NCBI RefSeq assembly: GCF_003151075.1
Contig: NZ_CP029482.1
Location: 4,526,001 to 4,590,000, forward strand
From: Pseudomonas sp. 31-12
Lineage (GTDB): Bacteria; Pseudomonadota; Gammaproteobacteria; Pseudomonadales; Pseudomonadaceae
Reading direction: 5' to 3'
DNA length: 64,000 nt
The translations under genes were made by a program, and so were the position numbers. Under the pieces are notes generated by a model. The model searched no databases, was not told the DNA's origin, and was given only the letters and a program-made list of their open reading frames with translations. Within the stretch, counting starts at the first letter, position 1, and every line of letters begins with the position of its first letter. Shown piece after piece: positions 28,957-38,059 of the stretch.

Positions 28957-30506
28957 GAAAGATCCCTAGGCGCTGCTTCGTTGAGCAACGCATCACGTTT
29001 TTGGTAGCCGGCGAACGCGGCGGCAAGCAAATCATCCTGGGTCCAGCTGTCGCGCTCGAAGGTCTCGATCAGGCGTCCCGCCGACAACACACCGATCCGG
29101 TCGCAGATCAGCATCAGTTCACGCAGGTCGCTGGATACCACCACCAGCGCCTTGCCCTGTCGGGTCAGCTCACCGAGCAGTGCATAGATGTCGAACTTGG
29201 CGCCGACATCGATGCCCCGGGTCGGCTCATCGAACAGCATCACCGAACAGTCACGCTCCAGCCAACGACCGATCACGACCTTCTGCTGGTTGCCACCCGA
29301 CAGCTCGGAGACCAGTTGCGTCGGGCTCGAACTGCGGATGCGCATGGCATCGATCTGACGCTGGGCCAGGGACATTTCGTCAGCGTTGTTGACGATGCCG
29401 CCGCTGGAAATCACCGGCATGTTGCCCAGCGCGATGTTAGCGCTGATTGACTGCGTCAGTAGCAGGCCTTCGCCTTTGCGGTCCTCGGTGATCAGGGCGA
29501 TGCCGTGACCGACCGCATCGGCCGGCGAACGAATGCTCACCACCTTGGCCGGCGAACCCAGTGCGACGGTGCCACTGTCCGCGGTGTCGGCACCGAAGAT
29601 CAGACGCAGCAACTCGGTGCGCCCTGCCCCGATCAATCCGGAAATCCCGTAAATCTCGCCGGCGCGGACTTCGAAGGACACATCGCGAACCTTGTCGGAG
29701 CGGGTCAGGCCTTTGACCGTCAACGCGGAAGCGCCAATCTTGCGCGGCCCCAGATCGATGTGTTCGCCGAGTTCGCGGCCGACCATCAAAGTGACCAGTT
29801 GCTCGCTGTTGTAATTGGCCATCGGCTCGACGCAAACCAGGTTGCCGTCGCGCAATACCGCAATGCGCTGGGCGACCCGTGCCAGTTCTTCGAGGCGGTG
29901 GGAAATGTAGATGATCGACACGCCGCGCGCTTGCAGGCGGGTGATCTGTTCGAACAGCATCTCGACTTCACGCGCGGTCAACATGGCCGTCGGCTCGTCG
30001 AGGATCAGCACATGGCAATCGCCGATCAGGTTGCGCGCGATCTCGACCATTTGTTGATGGCCGATGCCGAGTTCGCCGACCAGGGTGTCCGGGTCGATCG
30101 CATCGAGCCCGACCTGGGCCATGGCCTCGATCGCGGCTTTGCGCAGTTGCTTGCGACTGATCCAGCCGCCATTGCTCGGCAGATTGTCGAGAAACAGGTT
30201 TTCCGCCACCGACAGGGTCGGCAACAGATTAAGTTCTTGCATGACCATGCGGATGCCCAGGTCTTCAGCCTGGGAGCGGCTGCCGGGGCGGTAGTCCTGC
30301 CCCTGGAACTGCATGTGGCCTGTGGTCGGCGTGACCAGTCCGCCAATGATTTTCGACAGCGTGCTTTTGCCAGCGCCATTCTCGCCGGTCAGCGCCAGCA
30401 CTTCACCGCGCATCAGCGTCAGGTCAATGCCGGTCAGGACAGGTTGGGCGTAGGTCTTGCCGATGCCGCTGACCGAGAGGACAGCGTTCGGGGCGGAAAC
30501 TGACAT
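28953..30506 (-). CDS. rbsA: Ribose ABC transporter ATPase
   Basis: A 517-residue double ATPase. The first half has Walker A GENGAGKST (near 39), signature LGIGHQQMVEIARNL and Walker B LILDEPTAML. The second half has a degenerate Walker A (GLIGAGRTELL), an intact signature LSGGNQQKVVIGRWL and FDEPTRGIDVG, which is normal for sugar ATPases of this class. The ATG at 30506 has GGAGAG upstream; an in-frame ATG four codons earlier overlaps that site. Confidence 0.94.
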   Translation of the reverse strand: MSVSAPNAVLSVSGIGKTYAQPVLTGIDLTLMRGEVLALTGENGAGKSTLSKIIGGLVTPTTGHMQFQGQDYRPGSRSQAEDLGIRMVMQELNLLPTLSVAENLFLDNLPSNGGWISRKQLRKAAIEAMAQVGLDAIDPDTLVGELGIGHQQMVEIARNLIGDCHVLILDEPTAMLTAREVEMLFEQITRLQARGVSIIYISHRLEELARVAQRIAVLRDGNLVCVEPMANYNSEQLVTLMVGRELGEHIDLGPRKIGASALTVKGLTRSDKVRDVSFEVRAGEIYGISGLIGAGRTELLRLIFGADTADSGTVALGSPAKVVSIRSPADAVGHGIALITEDRKGEGLLLTQSISANIALGNMPVISSGGIVNNADEMSLAQRQIDAMRIRSSSPTQLVSELSGGNQQKVVIGRWLERDCSVMLFDEPTRGIDVGAKFDIYALLGELTRQGKALVVVSSDLRELMLICDRIGVLSAGRLIETFERDSWTQDDLLAAAFAGYQKRDALLNEAAPRDLS

Positions 30507-30561
30507 AAAACTCTCCATGCGCTCGCCCGGACGGGCGAGCACCGTTGTGTCGCCAGAAGGC

Positions 30562-31518
30562 TTACTTGGTAACCAGCTCTACCGGAGTTTCGATCACGCC
30601 GTTGGCGCCGCTGTCGACCTTCTCGCCCTTGATGATTTTCAGCGCTGTCTCGATACCGAACACGGCTTGCCTGGCGGCAAACTGGTCAGCGGTAGCCAGG
30701 ACCCGGCCGTCTTTCAACATTGGCTTGATGGCGTTGATGTTGTCGTAACCAACCACTTGCACCTTGCCGGCCTTGCCTGCCGCACGCACGGCGGAAACGG
30801 CACCGACGGCCATGCTGTCGTTACCGGCCAGCAGCGCTTTGACTTCCGGGTATTCGCTGAGGATCGAGGCAGCAACCTTGTTGCCCTTGTCGATCTCCCA
30901 GTCACCGGATTGCAACGAGACAACCTTGATCTGCGCCGCTTCCATCGCGTCTTTGAAGCCTGCGGTGCGGGCCTGGGCGTTGGTGGTGGTGGACACACCC
31001 TCGATGATGCCGACTTCGTCACCGGCCTTCAGTTGCTTGGCCAGGTACTCGCCAACCAGACGCGCACCTTTGCGGTTATCCGGGCCTACGAACGGGACGT
31101 TGATGTTCTTGCTTTTGACCACGCCCGGGTCCAGCTGGTTATCGATGTTGATCACGGTGATACCGGCATCGATGGCTTTCTTGATCACCGGAACCATGGC
31201 CTTGGAGTCGGCCGGCGCGATGACCAGCGCATTGACCTTGGCCAGAATCATTTGCTCGACGATACGCGTCTGCCCAGCGGTATCCGTTTCGTCCTTGATG
31301 CCGTTGGAGATCAGTTCGAAATCGCCGGAATGGTCTTTTTGATAAGCCTTGGCGCCATCTTCCATGGTCAGGAAGAACTCGTTGGCCAGGGATTTCATGA
31401 CCAGCGCGACTTTGGGCTTTTCAGGAGTCTCGGCGAAAGCCGAAGAGACAGGCAGCGCAGCGGATGCAGCGGCCAGCATAGCGACAGCAAGAAGACGTCC
31501 AGCGAATGGCAGCTTCAT
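30562..31518 (-). CDS. rbsB: Ribose-binding periplasmic protein
   Basis: A 318-residue receptor with signal peptide (MKLPFAGRLLAVAMLAAASA, then ALPVSSAFA). The mature part has the sugar-binding fold: ALVMKSLANEFFLTMEDGA, INIDNQLDPGVV and VGYDNINAIKPML. It is the first gene of the operon rbsB-A-C-R-K-D-nucleoside hydrolase and delivers ribose to RbsAC. Confidence 0.93.
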   Translation of the reverse strand: MKLPFAGRLLAVAMLAAASAALPVSSAFAETPEKPKVALVMKSLANEFFLTMEDGAKAYQKDHSGDFELISNGIKDETDTAGQTRIVEQMILAKVNALVIAPADSKAMVPVIKKAIDAGITVINIDNQLDPGVVKSKNINVPFVGPDNRKGARLVGEYLAKQLKAGDEVGIIEGVSTTTNAQARTAGFKDAMEAAQIKVVSLQSGDWEIDKGNKVAASILSEYPEVKALLAGNDSMAVGAVSAVRAAGKAGKVQVVGYDNINAIKPMLKDGRVLATADQFAARQAVFGIETALKIIKGEKVDSGANGVIETPVELVTK

Positions 31519-31612
31519 GGGTTCACTCCGATCTTATGATTATTGTGAGCAACGCTTGCGCTGGCGTAAGCTTCATTGCGTCCGTCAATGGACCGAGCCA
31601 TCAAGAACGGCG

Positions 31613-31626
31613 CGCAAACGTTTGCG
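31613..31626. promoter_or_regulatory. Probable RbsR operator
   Basis: CGCAAACGTTTGCG is a perfect 14-bp palindrome with the central CG typical of LacI-family operators, 95 bases before the rbsB start. A weaker partial copy, GCAACGCTTGC, lies at 31549-31559, closer to the gene. Confidence 0.8.
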
Positions 31627-31706
31627 TAGACCGAACTATGCGAACCCTGCCGGGATTTGTCAACGACCTGTTTTGTGTCTCTGTTGGCAAAAACCAACCC
31701 TGCCCA

Positions 31707-32144
31707 TCACGCGGTCGTGCTGACCAGCGCGCCAGTGCTGGAGTCCTTGGCCAGTTCTTTCACCAGATTGCCCGTCACCTGGGCCAACGCGCCATTGGTA
31801 TCGGCGATCTGCCCCTGGATCGACATGACAGCGGTGGCTTTGGCTTCCTCGGTTGGATAAGTCGCTGCCTGAGCGGCCGCCAATTGCTGCTGTTGTTCGC
31901 GCAATTGCTGTTGCAGTTCCTGCATGCGCTTGAGCAGCATCTGCACCGCAATACTTTGGCTGCTTTTGGTCTCGGATTTGCTTTCGCTCTGAGCAGCACC
32001 ACCGGTTCTGACCTGATTCTCTTCTTTTCCCGTCAGTTGAGTCGACGCTTCTTCAGTCGCTTCGCTCAAGGCATTGATCGTTGACGGAGTCTTGCCACCG
32101 ATGGTGATTGCGCTCGCATTTGGAAAACCGACAGAAAAAGACAT
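31707..32144 (-). CDS. FlxA-like coiled-coil protein
   Basis: A 145-residue soluble protein. A Ser/Thr-rich N-terminal half is followed by a Gln-rich coiled coil (MQELQQQLREQQQQLAAAQ, near residues 75-95) and a helical tail (IQGQIADTNGALAQVTGNLV). This resembles FlxA-like proteins, whose role is not settled. The ATG at 32144 lacks a strong ribosome site nearby (GGGAG 5 bases upstream). It is divergent from ansB. Confidence 0.7.
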   Translation of the reverse strand: MSFSVGFPNASAITIGGKTPSTINALSEATEEASTQLTGKEENQVRTGGAAQSESKSETKSSQSIAVQMLLKRMQELQQQLREQQQQLAAAQAATYPTEEAKATAVMSIQGQIADTNGALAQVTGNLVKELAKDSSTGALVSTTA

Positions 32145-32253
32145 GTGAACTCCCGAAAAAAATCCTTGAAGGGGCATCGACCTGTGCGCGAGTTTCTTTA
32201 GCACTGATTTTCTTTCTGGCAAGGCGATGTGTTCACCAGAGGTCGTAGGCCTT

Positions 32254-32298
32254 TTCGGAGAGCCGAACGCGAATCCTCAACTTATTCGGAAACCCGGA
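32254..32298 (+). promoter_or_regulatory. Two AauR-like enhancer sites before ansB
   Basis: Site 1 (32254-32267) is TTCGGAGAGCCGAA, a perfect TTCGG-N4-CCGAA inverted repeat. Site 2 (32285-32298) is TTCGGAAACCCGGA, one mismatch. They are 31 bp apart, three helical turns, so they face the same side. As I recall, this motif is the one reported for AauR, the response regulator for acidic amino acids in P. putida. Confidence 0.75.
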
Positions 32299-32384
32299 CA
32301 CGAGGCCGTTTAACGCCGGTAGCCAAATAGATAAATATTGATATAAATCATCATGTTAAAAGTTTTTCTCTTTCAACGTAGGGC

Positions 32385-32400
32385 TGGTACAGATCCTGCT
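32385..32400 (+). promoter_or_regulatory. Sigma-54 (-24/-12) promoter of ansB
   Basis: TGGTACAGATCCTGCT has GG and GC 10 bases apart and matches most of TGGCAC-N5-TTGCT. It lies about 90 bases downstream of the enhancer pair and about 90 bases before the ansB start, the geometry expected for sigma-54. A 16-base hairpin stem (32412-32437, CCCCAGGC/GCCTGGGG) lies in the leader. Confidence 0.7.
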
Positions 32401-32446
32401 CTTCACCTACACCCCAGGCGTTCAGATCTGCCTGGGGCGTATCTAG

Positions 32447-33577
<1,131 letters not shown>

Positions 33578-33586
33578 TTCGCCCTC

Positions 33587-33643
33587 GCCCGACCGACTCC
33601 GGTCGGGCACTGCATTCACCACTCGCCAGCCTTGGCGAGTGGT
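33587..33643 (+). terminator. Tandem hairpins after ansB
   Basis: Two stems in a row: GCCCGACC/GGTCGGGC (loop of 6) and ACCACTCGCCA/TGGCGAGTGGT (loop of 4). Neither is followed by a T run, so they may work as Rho-independent terminators poorly, or as mRNA-protecting structures. Confidence 0.5.
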
Positions 33644-33737
33644 TCACCCCCCTCCGATATCCCGATAAAAAATTTCCCTTCGTCCTACACCAAACGGAAA
33701 AAACTGCTGTCAGAGGATTTTCTTGAATTTTAAGCAG

Positions 33738-33778
33738 TTGCGAAAATGCCTACAGTTAAATACTGTATGCACGTACAG
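33738..33778 (+). promoter_or_regulatory. Sigma-70 promoter with LexA (SOS) box
   Basis: -35 TTGCGA (33738-33743), a 17-base spacer, and -10 TACTGT (33761-33766). The -10 is covered by CTGTATGCACGTACAG (33763-33778), a match to the LexA consensus CTG-N10-CAG with CTGTAT and TACAG arms. The start codon of the DUF1654 gene is at 33797. Confidence 0.8.
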
Positions 33779-33796
33779 CTTAATAAGGATAATTCC

Positions 33797-34036
33797 GTGG
33801 CCACCACCTCTGCTTCTCCTGACGCCTATCAACGCATGGGCATTCGCGTTCAGAAAATCATCAATTCCCCCACCGCACAGAAAGCCAAAGCCGCACTGAT
33901 CTTCCGTCTGCCGGACGAACCCGTGGATGAGTGGGAGCAATTGCTCGAAGAGATCGATGAGAACGACAACGTCACCCTCGCCTATCGCGACGATGGCGGC
34001 GTGCAGATTTTCTGGATTGTGCCGAAGGAAGATTGA
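33797..34036 (+). CDS. DUF1654 family protein, SOS-boxed
   Basis: A 79-residue protein with the DUF1654 pattern YQRMGIRVQKIINSPTAQKAKAALIFRLP and an acidic second half ending FWIVPKED. I start it at GTG 33797 because AAGGA lies 7 bases upstream; an earlier ATG at 33767 falls inside the LexA box. It has no signal peptide. The function is not known. It is first in a two-gene operon with a secreted nuclease, 4 bp apart. Confidence 0.85.
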   Translation: MATTSASPDAYQRMGIRVQKIINSPTAQKAKAALIFRLPDEPVDEWEQLLEEIDENDNVTLAYRDDGGVQIFWIVPKED

Positions 34037-34040
34037 GTCA

Positions 34041-34730
34041 ATGAGTGTCCGCTGGTTTGCTTTGCTGTTTCTGTTCATCACCCTCGGCGCCCAGGCTGGC
34101 GCCCCACGCACCTTCAACGAAGCCAAGAAAGTCGCCTGGAAGCTATACGCGCCGCAATCCACCGAGTTCTATTGCGGCTGCAAATACACCGGTAACAAGG
34201 TCAATCTCGCAGCGTGCGGGTATGTGCCGCGCAAGAACGCCAAGCGCGCCGCCCGCATCGAGTGGGAGCACATTGTGCCGGCATGGCAGATCGGCCATCA
34301 ACGTCAGTGCTGGCAAGAAGGTGGACGCAAGAACTGCACACGCTACGATCCGACCTATCAAAAGGCCGAGGCTGACCTGCACAACCTGGTGCCGAGCATC
34401 GGCGAGGTGAACGGCGATCGCAGTAATTTCAGTTTCGGTTGGCTGCCGGTGCAATCGGGTCAATATGGCTCGTGCCTGACCCAGGTGGACTTCAAGGCGA
34501 AGAAGGTCATGCCCCGCCCGTCCATTCGCGGCATGATCGCCCGGACGTATTTCTACATGAGCAAACAGTACGGTTTGCGCCTGTCGAAACAGGATCGCCA
34601 ACTGTACGACGCGTGGAACAAGACCTATCCGGTCGAAGCCTGGGAACGTCAGCGCAACCAGAGCGTGGCGTGCGTGATGGGTCGCGGCAACGAGTTTGTC
34701 GGGCCCGTGGACATGAAAGCCTGCGGCTGA
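34041..34730 (+). CDS. endA: Endonuclease I, periplasmic/secreted DNase
   Basis: A 229-residue endonuclease I family protein. Signal peptide MSVRWFALLFLFITLGAQA. The active-site motif IEWEHIVPAW (near residue 75) and the downstream DLHNLVPSIGEVNGDRSN are diagnostic; eight Cys, including CGCKYTGNKVNLAAC, suggest disulfides. It would degrade DNA in the periplasm or outside the cell. It follows the DUF1654 gene by 4 bp and so shares the LexA-boxed promoter. A strong terminator follows. Confidence 0.93.
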   Translation: MSVRWFALLFLFITLGAQAGAPRTFNEAKKVAWKLYAPQSTEFYCGCKYTGNKVNLAACGYVPRKNAKRAARIEWEHIVPAWQIGHQRQCWQEGGRKNCTRYDPTYQKAEADLHNLVPSIGEVNGDRSNFSFGWLPVQSGQYGSCLTQVDFKAKKVMPRPSIRGMIARTYFYMSKQYGLRLSKQDRQLYDAWNKTYPVEAWERQRNQSVACVMGRGNEFVGPVDMKACG

Positions 34731-34749
34731 TCGACCGCTGAAAATCAAG

Positions 34750-34783
34750 AAGGCCTCGGGTGGAAATACCCGAGGCCTTTTTC
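34750..34783. terminator. Bidirectional terminator after endA
   Basis: AAGGCCTCGGGT pairs with ACCCGAGGCCTT around a 6-base loop and is followed by T5; the opposite side serves the converging siderophore-reductase gene. Confidence 0.9.
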
Positions 34784-34787
34784 GTTT

Positions 34788-35699
34788 CTATCCGCCGCTT
34801 TTGTTGTAGCGCCAGTAGCCCATCAAATTGAGTGACTCCCGGGCAATGCCGCGCTCCTTGATCAAGTGCTTGCGCAGGCTCATAACGGCCACCGTTTCGC
34901 CGGCGATCCAGCCGTAAAAACCGTCACCAGTCGAGTCAAAGGTTTCCCAGAGGATCTCTTCGTTGACATCGACTTCCGTCAGCTCCACTGCTTCATGAGC
35001 CTGCGAAGAAGTGACCGGCAGCTCCGCCCGACGGACCGCTTCAACCATCAGCGACCCTGCCGCTTTACCGCTGGAATAATCCCGGACCAGCCACTGCACC
35101 GACAGCCCCGGCCATTCAGGAACCGACAATGCGTCTTCTGCGCTGTCCACCTCGAAAAATGCCTGTGTCATCGGCGGCTCGGCCAAGACGGCCATCTCGT
35201 CAAGAATGCCGAGCGCGGCGGGCAATGCAGTGGCATCGGCCACCAGCAACAAGTGCTTGAGCCTGTGAGGCGGCTTCCATTCGAAACCACCGGCGTCTTG
35301 CGCTGAAAACTGGCGATCAGGTGCGACGATCTGGATAGGCTCGCCCGCTACCGCACGTATTGCCCAACGGGAGGCGGGACCGGTTTCACCGTGCAAGACG
35401 AAGTCGATGTCCACTTCGCCTTGCTCGGCCCGCAAATGGCGAATGGTGTATGTGCGCATCGCCGGACGCTGGTCGGCCGGCATTGAACGGTAGCGCGCAT
35501 ACCAATGCTGGTCATGAGCCAGCCTGGCTGGCGATCCATCCTCGGCTGGAAAGAACAGCTTTACCCGTTGATCCGGCGCCCAGGTGGCCATTTCTGTGAC
35601 CATCGGACCGGCCAGGGTCACGCGCATCAAATGCGGGCTGAGGGTCTTTTTGTGCGCCAGGACCGCGTCGAAGATTTTGTAAGGGGTGGCGGAGGCCAT
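34788..35699 (-). CDS. Siderophore-interacting protein (FAD/NADPH ferric-siderophore reductase)
   Basis: A 303-residue cytoplasmic flavoprotein of the ViuB/SIP family that releases iron by reducing ferric siderophores. The FAD-binding domain carries RTYTIRHLRAEQGEVDIDFVLHG and GPASRWA; the C-terminal half has LLVADATALPAALGILDEM and the DGFYGWIAGETVAVMSLRKHL ending. The ATG at 35699 has GGAG upstream. It stands alone, but works with imported siderophores such as those taken up by the TonB receptor at 53.5 kb. Confidence 0.92.
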   Translation of the reverse strand: MASATPYKIFDAVLAHKKTLSPHLMRVTLAGPMVTEMATWAPDQRVKLFFPAEDGSPARLAHDQHWYARYRSMPADQRPAMRTYTIRHLRAEQGEVDIDFVLHGETGPASRWAIRAVAGEPIQIVAPDRQFSAQDAGGFEWKPPHRLKHLLLVADATALPAALGILDEMAVLAEPPMTQAFFEVDSAEDALSVPEWPGLSVQWLVRDYSSGKAAGSLMVEAVRRAELPVTSSQAHEAVELTEVDVNEEILWETFDSTGDGFYGWIAGETVAVMSLRKHLIKERGIARESLNLMGYWRYNKSGG

Positions 35700-35800
35700 G
35701 GAGAGCTCCTTCTGGGAATCGACAGTGACTACGCTTAAAGACGAGTCAATGTGGATCCCCTTTAAGGGGCTTCGACAGAAGGCTTGCGTGAAAAGGGCTG

Positions 35801-36166
35801 TTACTGGGCTACAGGACGCTCAAGCACCAGCAATTCGATGTTCTGCTTCTTCGCCCGGGTAATCGCTGCAGCGACCTCGGCCTGCTTGGCTTCGGCTTCG
35901 GCTTTCGAATTGAATGGACCGAGCAGAATCCGGGTCTTGCCGTTTTCCTTGACGACGCTGGACATAAAACTGTGTTCGATCAGCCAGCCGCTCAGGTCGC
36001 TGACAGCTTGTGGCGTTTCGCCTCGCACTTCGAGATCCCATTGCGGACCGGTGGCCGCCGCCGGTGCGGAAACGACTGCCGGCTTCGGCTTTTGAGCGTC
36101 AACGCCTTTACCTTGATCGCACCCAACCAACGCCAGTACTGCGATTACCAAGACCATTTTGCGCAC
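35801..36166 (-). CDS. Lipoprotein with SPOR-like C-terminus
   Basis: A 121-residue lipoprotein: short lipobox signal MRKMVLVIAVLALVGC (Cys16), a Pro/Ala linker, then a region with TRILLGPFNSKAEAEAKQAEV that resembles a SPOR peptidoglycan-binding repeat. I start it at GTG 36166 because GAGGG lies 7 bases before; an ATG three codons later is possible. It stands between siderophore reductase and rsmE without an operon partner. The SPOR match is by eye. Confidence 0.7.
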   Translation of the reverse strand: MRKMVLVIAVLALVGCDQGKGVDAQKPKPAVVSAPAAATGPQWDLEVRGETPQAVSDLSGWLIEHSFMSSVVKENGKTRILLGPFNSKAEAEAKQAEVAAAITRAKKQNIELLVLERPVAQ

Positions 36167-36416
36167 AACGTGTCCCTCTGAATGCTGAAAGCGACGATTT
36201 TACCATTCATGAATACTTCCCGAGTGCCGCAAAATGGGCGCAAAACAACGAGAATGATGGTTGCGGCCTCTGTATAGTTACGCCTTGGGAATTAATGCAG
36301 CATCTGCGCGTCAGAAAGAGGCACCCAAACCGTGAGACTTCGCACTAATCTATACATACCACCGACCTCTGCACTGTTCGAATCAGGTGCCCTACAAAGC
36401 AATCAAGGAGAAGACC

Positions 36417-36611
36417 ATGCTGATACTCACCCGCAAAGTCGGTGAAAGCATAAATATCGGTGACGACATTACGATCACCATTCTGGGCGTGAGCGGCCAG
36501 CAAGTCCGCATCGGCATCAACGCGCCGAAAGACGTCGCAGTGCATCGCGAAGAAATCTACCAACGCATTCAGGCTGGCCTGACCGCCCCGGACAAGCCAC
36601 AAACTCCCTGA
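36417..36611 (+). CDS. rsmE: RsmE, CsrA-family RNA-binding translational regulator
   Basis: A 64-residue CsrA homologue: [35 protein letters not shown] and [13 protein letters not shown], with the RNA-contacting Leu4 and Arg44. The C-terminal [10 protein letters not shown] tail and INIGDD identify the RsmE branch of the P. fluorescens group rather than RsmA. It binds GGA-containing leaders and blocks translation, and the GacS/GacA-controlled RNAs RsmX/Y/Z relieve this. Its own site, CAAGGAGAAG before the ATG, holds such a GGA, so autoregulation is plausible. The preceding 250 bases hold only promoter sequence. Confidence 0.93.
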   Translation: MLILTRKVGESINIGDDITITILGVSGQQVRIGINAPKDVAVHREEIYQRIQAGLTAPDKPQTP

Positions 36612-36628
36612 ATCCTGTTGCAGTCAGT

Positions 36629-36662
36629 AGCCAGCCCGTTCAGCCCTGAACAACGGCTGGCT
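36629..36662 (+). terminator. Hairpin after rsmE
   Basis: AGCCAGCCCGTT pairs with AACGGCTGGCT with one bulged C and an 11-base loop. There is no T run, so termination is uncertain. Confidence 0.4.
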
Positions 36663-36803
36663 AAAGATTCAAGCCTCGTGTCGCCATACGTTCATCCGTT
36701 CGCCCCTTCCTGCCAAAACCGTGAGCCGATATTAACGGCACGCCCCCTGCCCTGACTGTCAGACGTTTCGGATTAATCCCGAGGAAGAACGCGATCGGAC
36801 TCG

Positions 36804-37259
36804 TTAACCAAACGTCACACCGCGCGCCATGCCCGTGGCAGCCACGACCATCAGCAGCACCAGCAACCCCTCGACATGACTGATCCGTGCAAACAGCTTC
36901 GCACGCCCGGTATTGATCGGCGCGCCACGGCTCAGCGCGATCCGCCATTTGATCAGCGTGATCATTGGCGCGACCTCAAGCAGCAGGATCAGAACGAAGA
37001 GCGTCATCTTGAGATGGAACAAGGGTTGGTGAAGGTAGTAGTCAGTCCCTTTTTCATACCCGCCGAAGGCCCGCATCCCACCGGTGACCAAGAGCAGGAC
37101 GGCAGAGATGCCCCACAGGTTATCGGCCATCAACACGCGACGAGCCTCCCGCGCTCCGGCAGCCAGTTGGCGAAATGCCGTGCCCCGCGTCAGTACCGCC
37201 CAGAACCCCAAGGCAAAAGCCAGCAGGTGAATTGCCGCAAGCGACCAATGAACCAGCAT
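36804..37259 (-). CDS. DUF2214 family inner-membrane protein
   Basis: A 151-residue membrane protein with four hydrophobic segments: the first from MLVHWSLAAIHLLAFALGF, then ISAVLLLVTGG, FVLILLLEVAPMITLI and GLLVLLMVVAATGMA. This is the DUF2214 pattern. The ATG at 37259 has GGGAG upstream; the longer in-frame opening lies in non-coding DNA. Function unknown. Confidence 0.8.
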   Translation of the reverse strand: MLVHWSLAAIHLLAFALGFWAVLTRGTAFRQLAAGAREARRVLMADNLWGISAVLLLVTGGMRAFGGYEKGTDYYLHQPLFHLKMTLFVLILLLEVAPMITLIKWRIALSRGAPINTGRAKLFARISHVEGLLVLLMVVAATGMARGVTFG

Positions 37260-37415
37260 CGATAGACTCCCATCAGACTGAGTTTGAGTTTGGCCAGTCA
37301 GTAGTAGTCTAAAAAAAAGGAATGCACTTGAGTTGGAGACGGTGTTTTCGGGGTAGAGGAGGAACAGCGGGAGCCGCACAAGGGACGCTTAAACGTCGGG
37401 GGACAAATGTCAGGC

Positions 37416-37483
37416 AAAAAAAAATCCCAAGCAGCTGATGGAAGCTTGGGACTTAAAAATGCATAAACCGTGGTGGTGAACGC
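37416..37483 (-). ncRNA. Putative small RNA of about 68 nt with its own promoter and terminator
   Basis: On the minus strand, -35 TTGTTA (37513-37518) and -10 TAAGAT (37490-37495) are exactly 17 bases apart, an excellent sigma-70 promoter. About 30 bases after the likely start comes a perfect hairpin TCCCAAGC/GCTTGGGA (37425-37432, 37444-37451) followed by T9. No open frame with a ribosome site lies between. The flanking 37260-37673 region has no gene. I do not recognise it as a named RNA. Confidence 0.65.
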
Positions 37484-37489
37484 GAAGCA

Positions 37490-37518
37490 ATCTTACCTAA
37501 AACCGACACTTGTAACAA
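37490..37518 (-). promoter_or_regulatory. Sigma-70 promoter of the putative small RNA
   Basis: TTGTTA-N17-TAAGAT on the minus strand; it matches four or more of six bases in each hexamer with optimal spacing. Confidence 0.65.
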
Positions 37519-37642
37519 TATATTTTGGGGACCGTTCGGTTAATAAATTTTCTAAGTGATTCAATATCCACACTATTTTTGTGGGTCTTGATCAAACCCG
37601 CAAAGACCAGTGTCGCAACTGACATTTTTTCAGAGCGCCAAA

Positions 37643-37672
37643 CAGAGAACCCAGCACGAAGGCTGGGCTCTG
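37643..37672 (-). terminator. Candidate terminator of the hypothetical gene at 37674
   Basis: GAACCCAGC and GCTGGGCTC form a stem around ACGAAG directly after the stop on the minus strand; only TTT follows, so it is modest. Confidence 0.45.
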
Positions 37673-37673
37673 G

Positions 37674-37868
37674 TTATTTTCTGTTTTCCATCATCTTGTC
37701 GGCGAGCGCCTTGGCTCTTTCGATCAACAGGTTCTGCCTGTCCTCGTGAGTAGCCCCTCCTACAACCGGGGCCGTCAGGTTGCTTTCCGCAATCAACGCA
37801 GCGCAGAAGTATTGATCCCAAACAGCCTTGCCCTCAGACGCCTGTTTGTTCATTTGGTCGGCGATCAT
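37674..37868 (-). CDS. Small hypothetical protein
   Basis: A 64-residue soluble protein, MIADQMNKQASEGKAVWDQY, with a helical C-terminal half ending KMMENRK. AGGAG lies 8 bases before the ATG at 37868. No signal or motif is recognised. It is divergent from the aerotaxis receptor gene. Confidence 0.6.
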   Translation of the reverse strand: MIADQMNKQASEGKAVWDQYFCAALIAESNLTAPVVGGATHEDRQNLLIERAKALADKMMENRK

Positions 37869-38059
37869 ATGCGGCTCCTTTTGGTGAGGTAGCACCGCTA
37901 TCTTACGCCTGAATCGCCAACAATCTCAGCAACTGAATACCAACGCGAATACGCCGACACATAAACTTTCCGACGCACGACAGGTTCATTTCCAAGGACT
38001 CGTTAACCTTTTGCAAATTTGTGCCGATGTCTCTGGTTCAGGGCATAGGAGCAACACAG

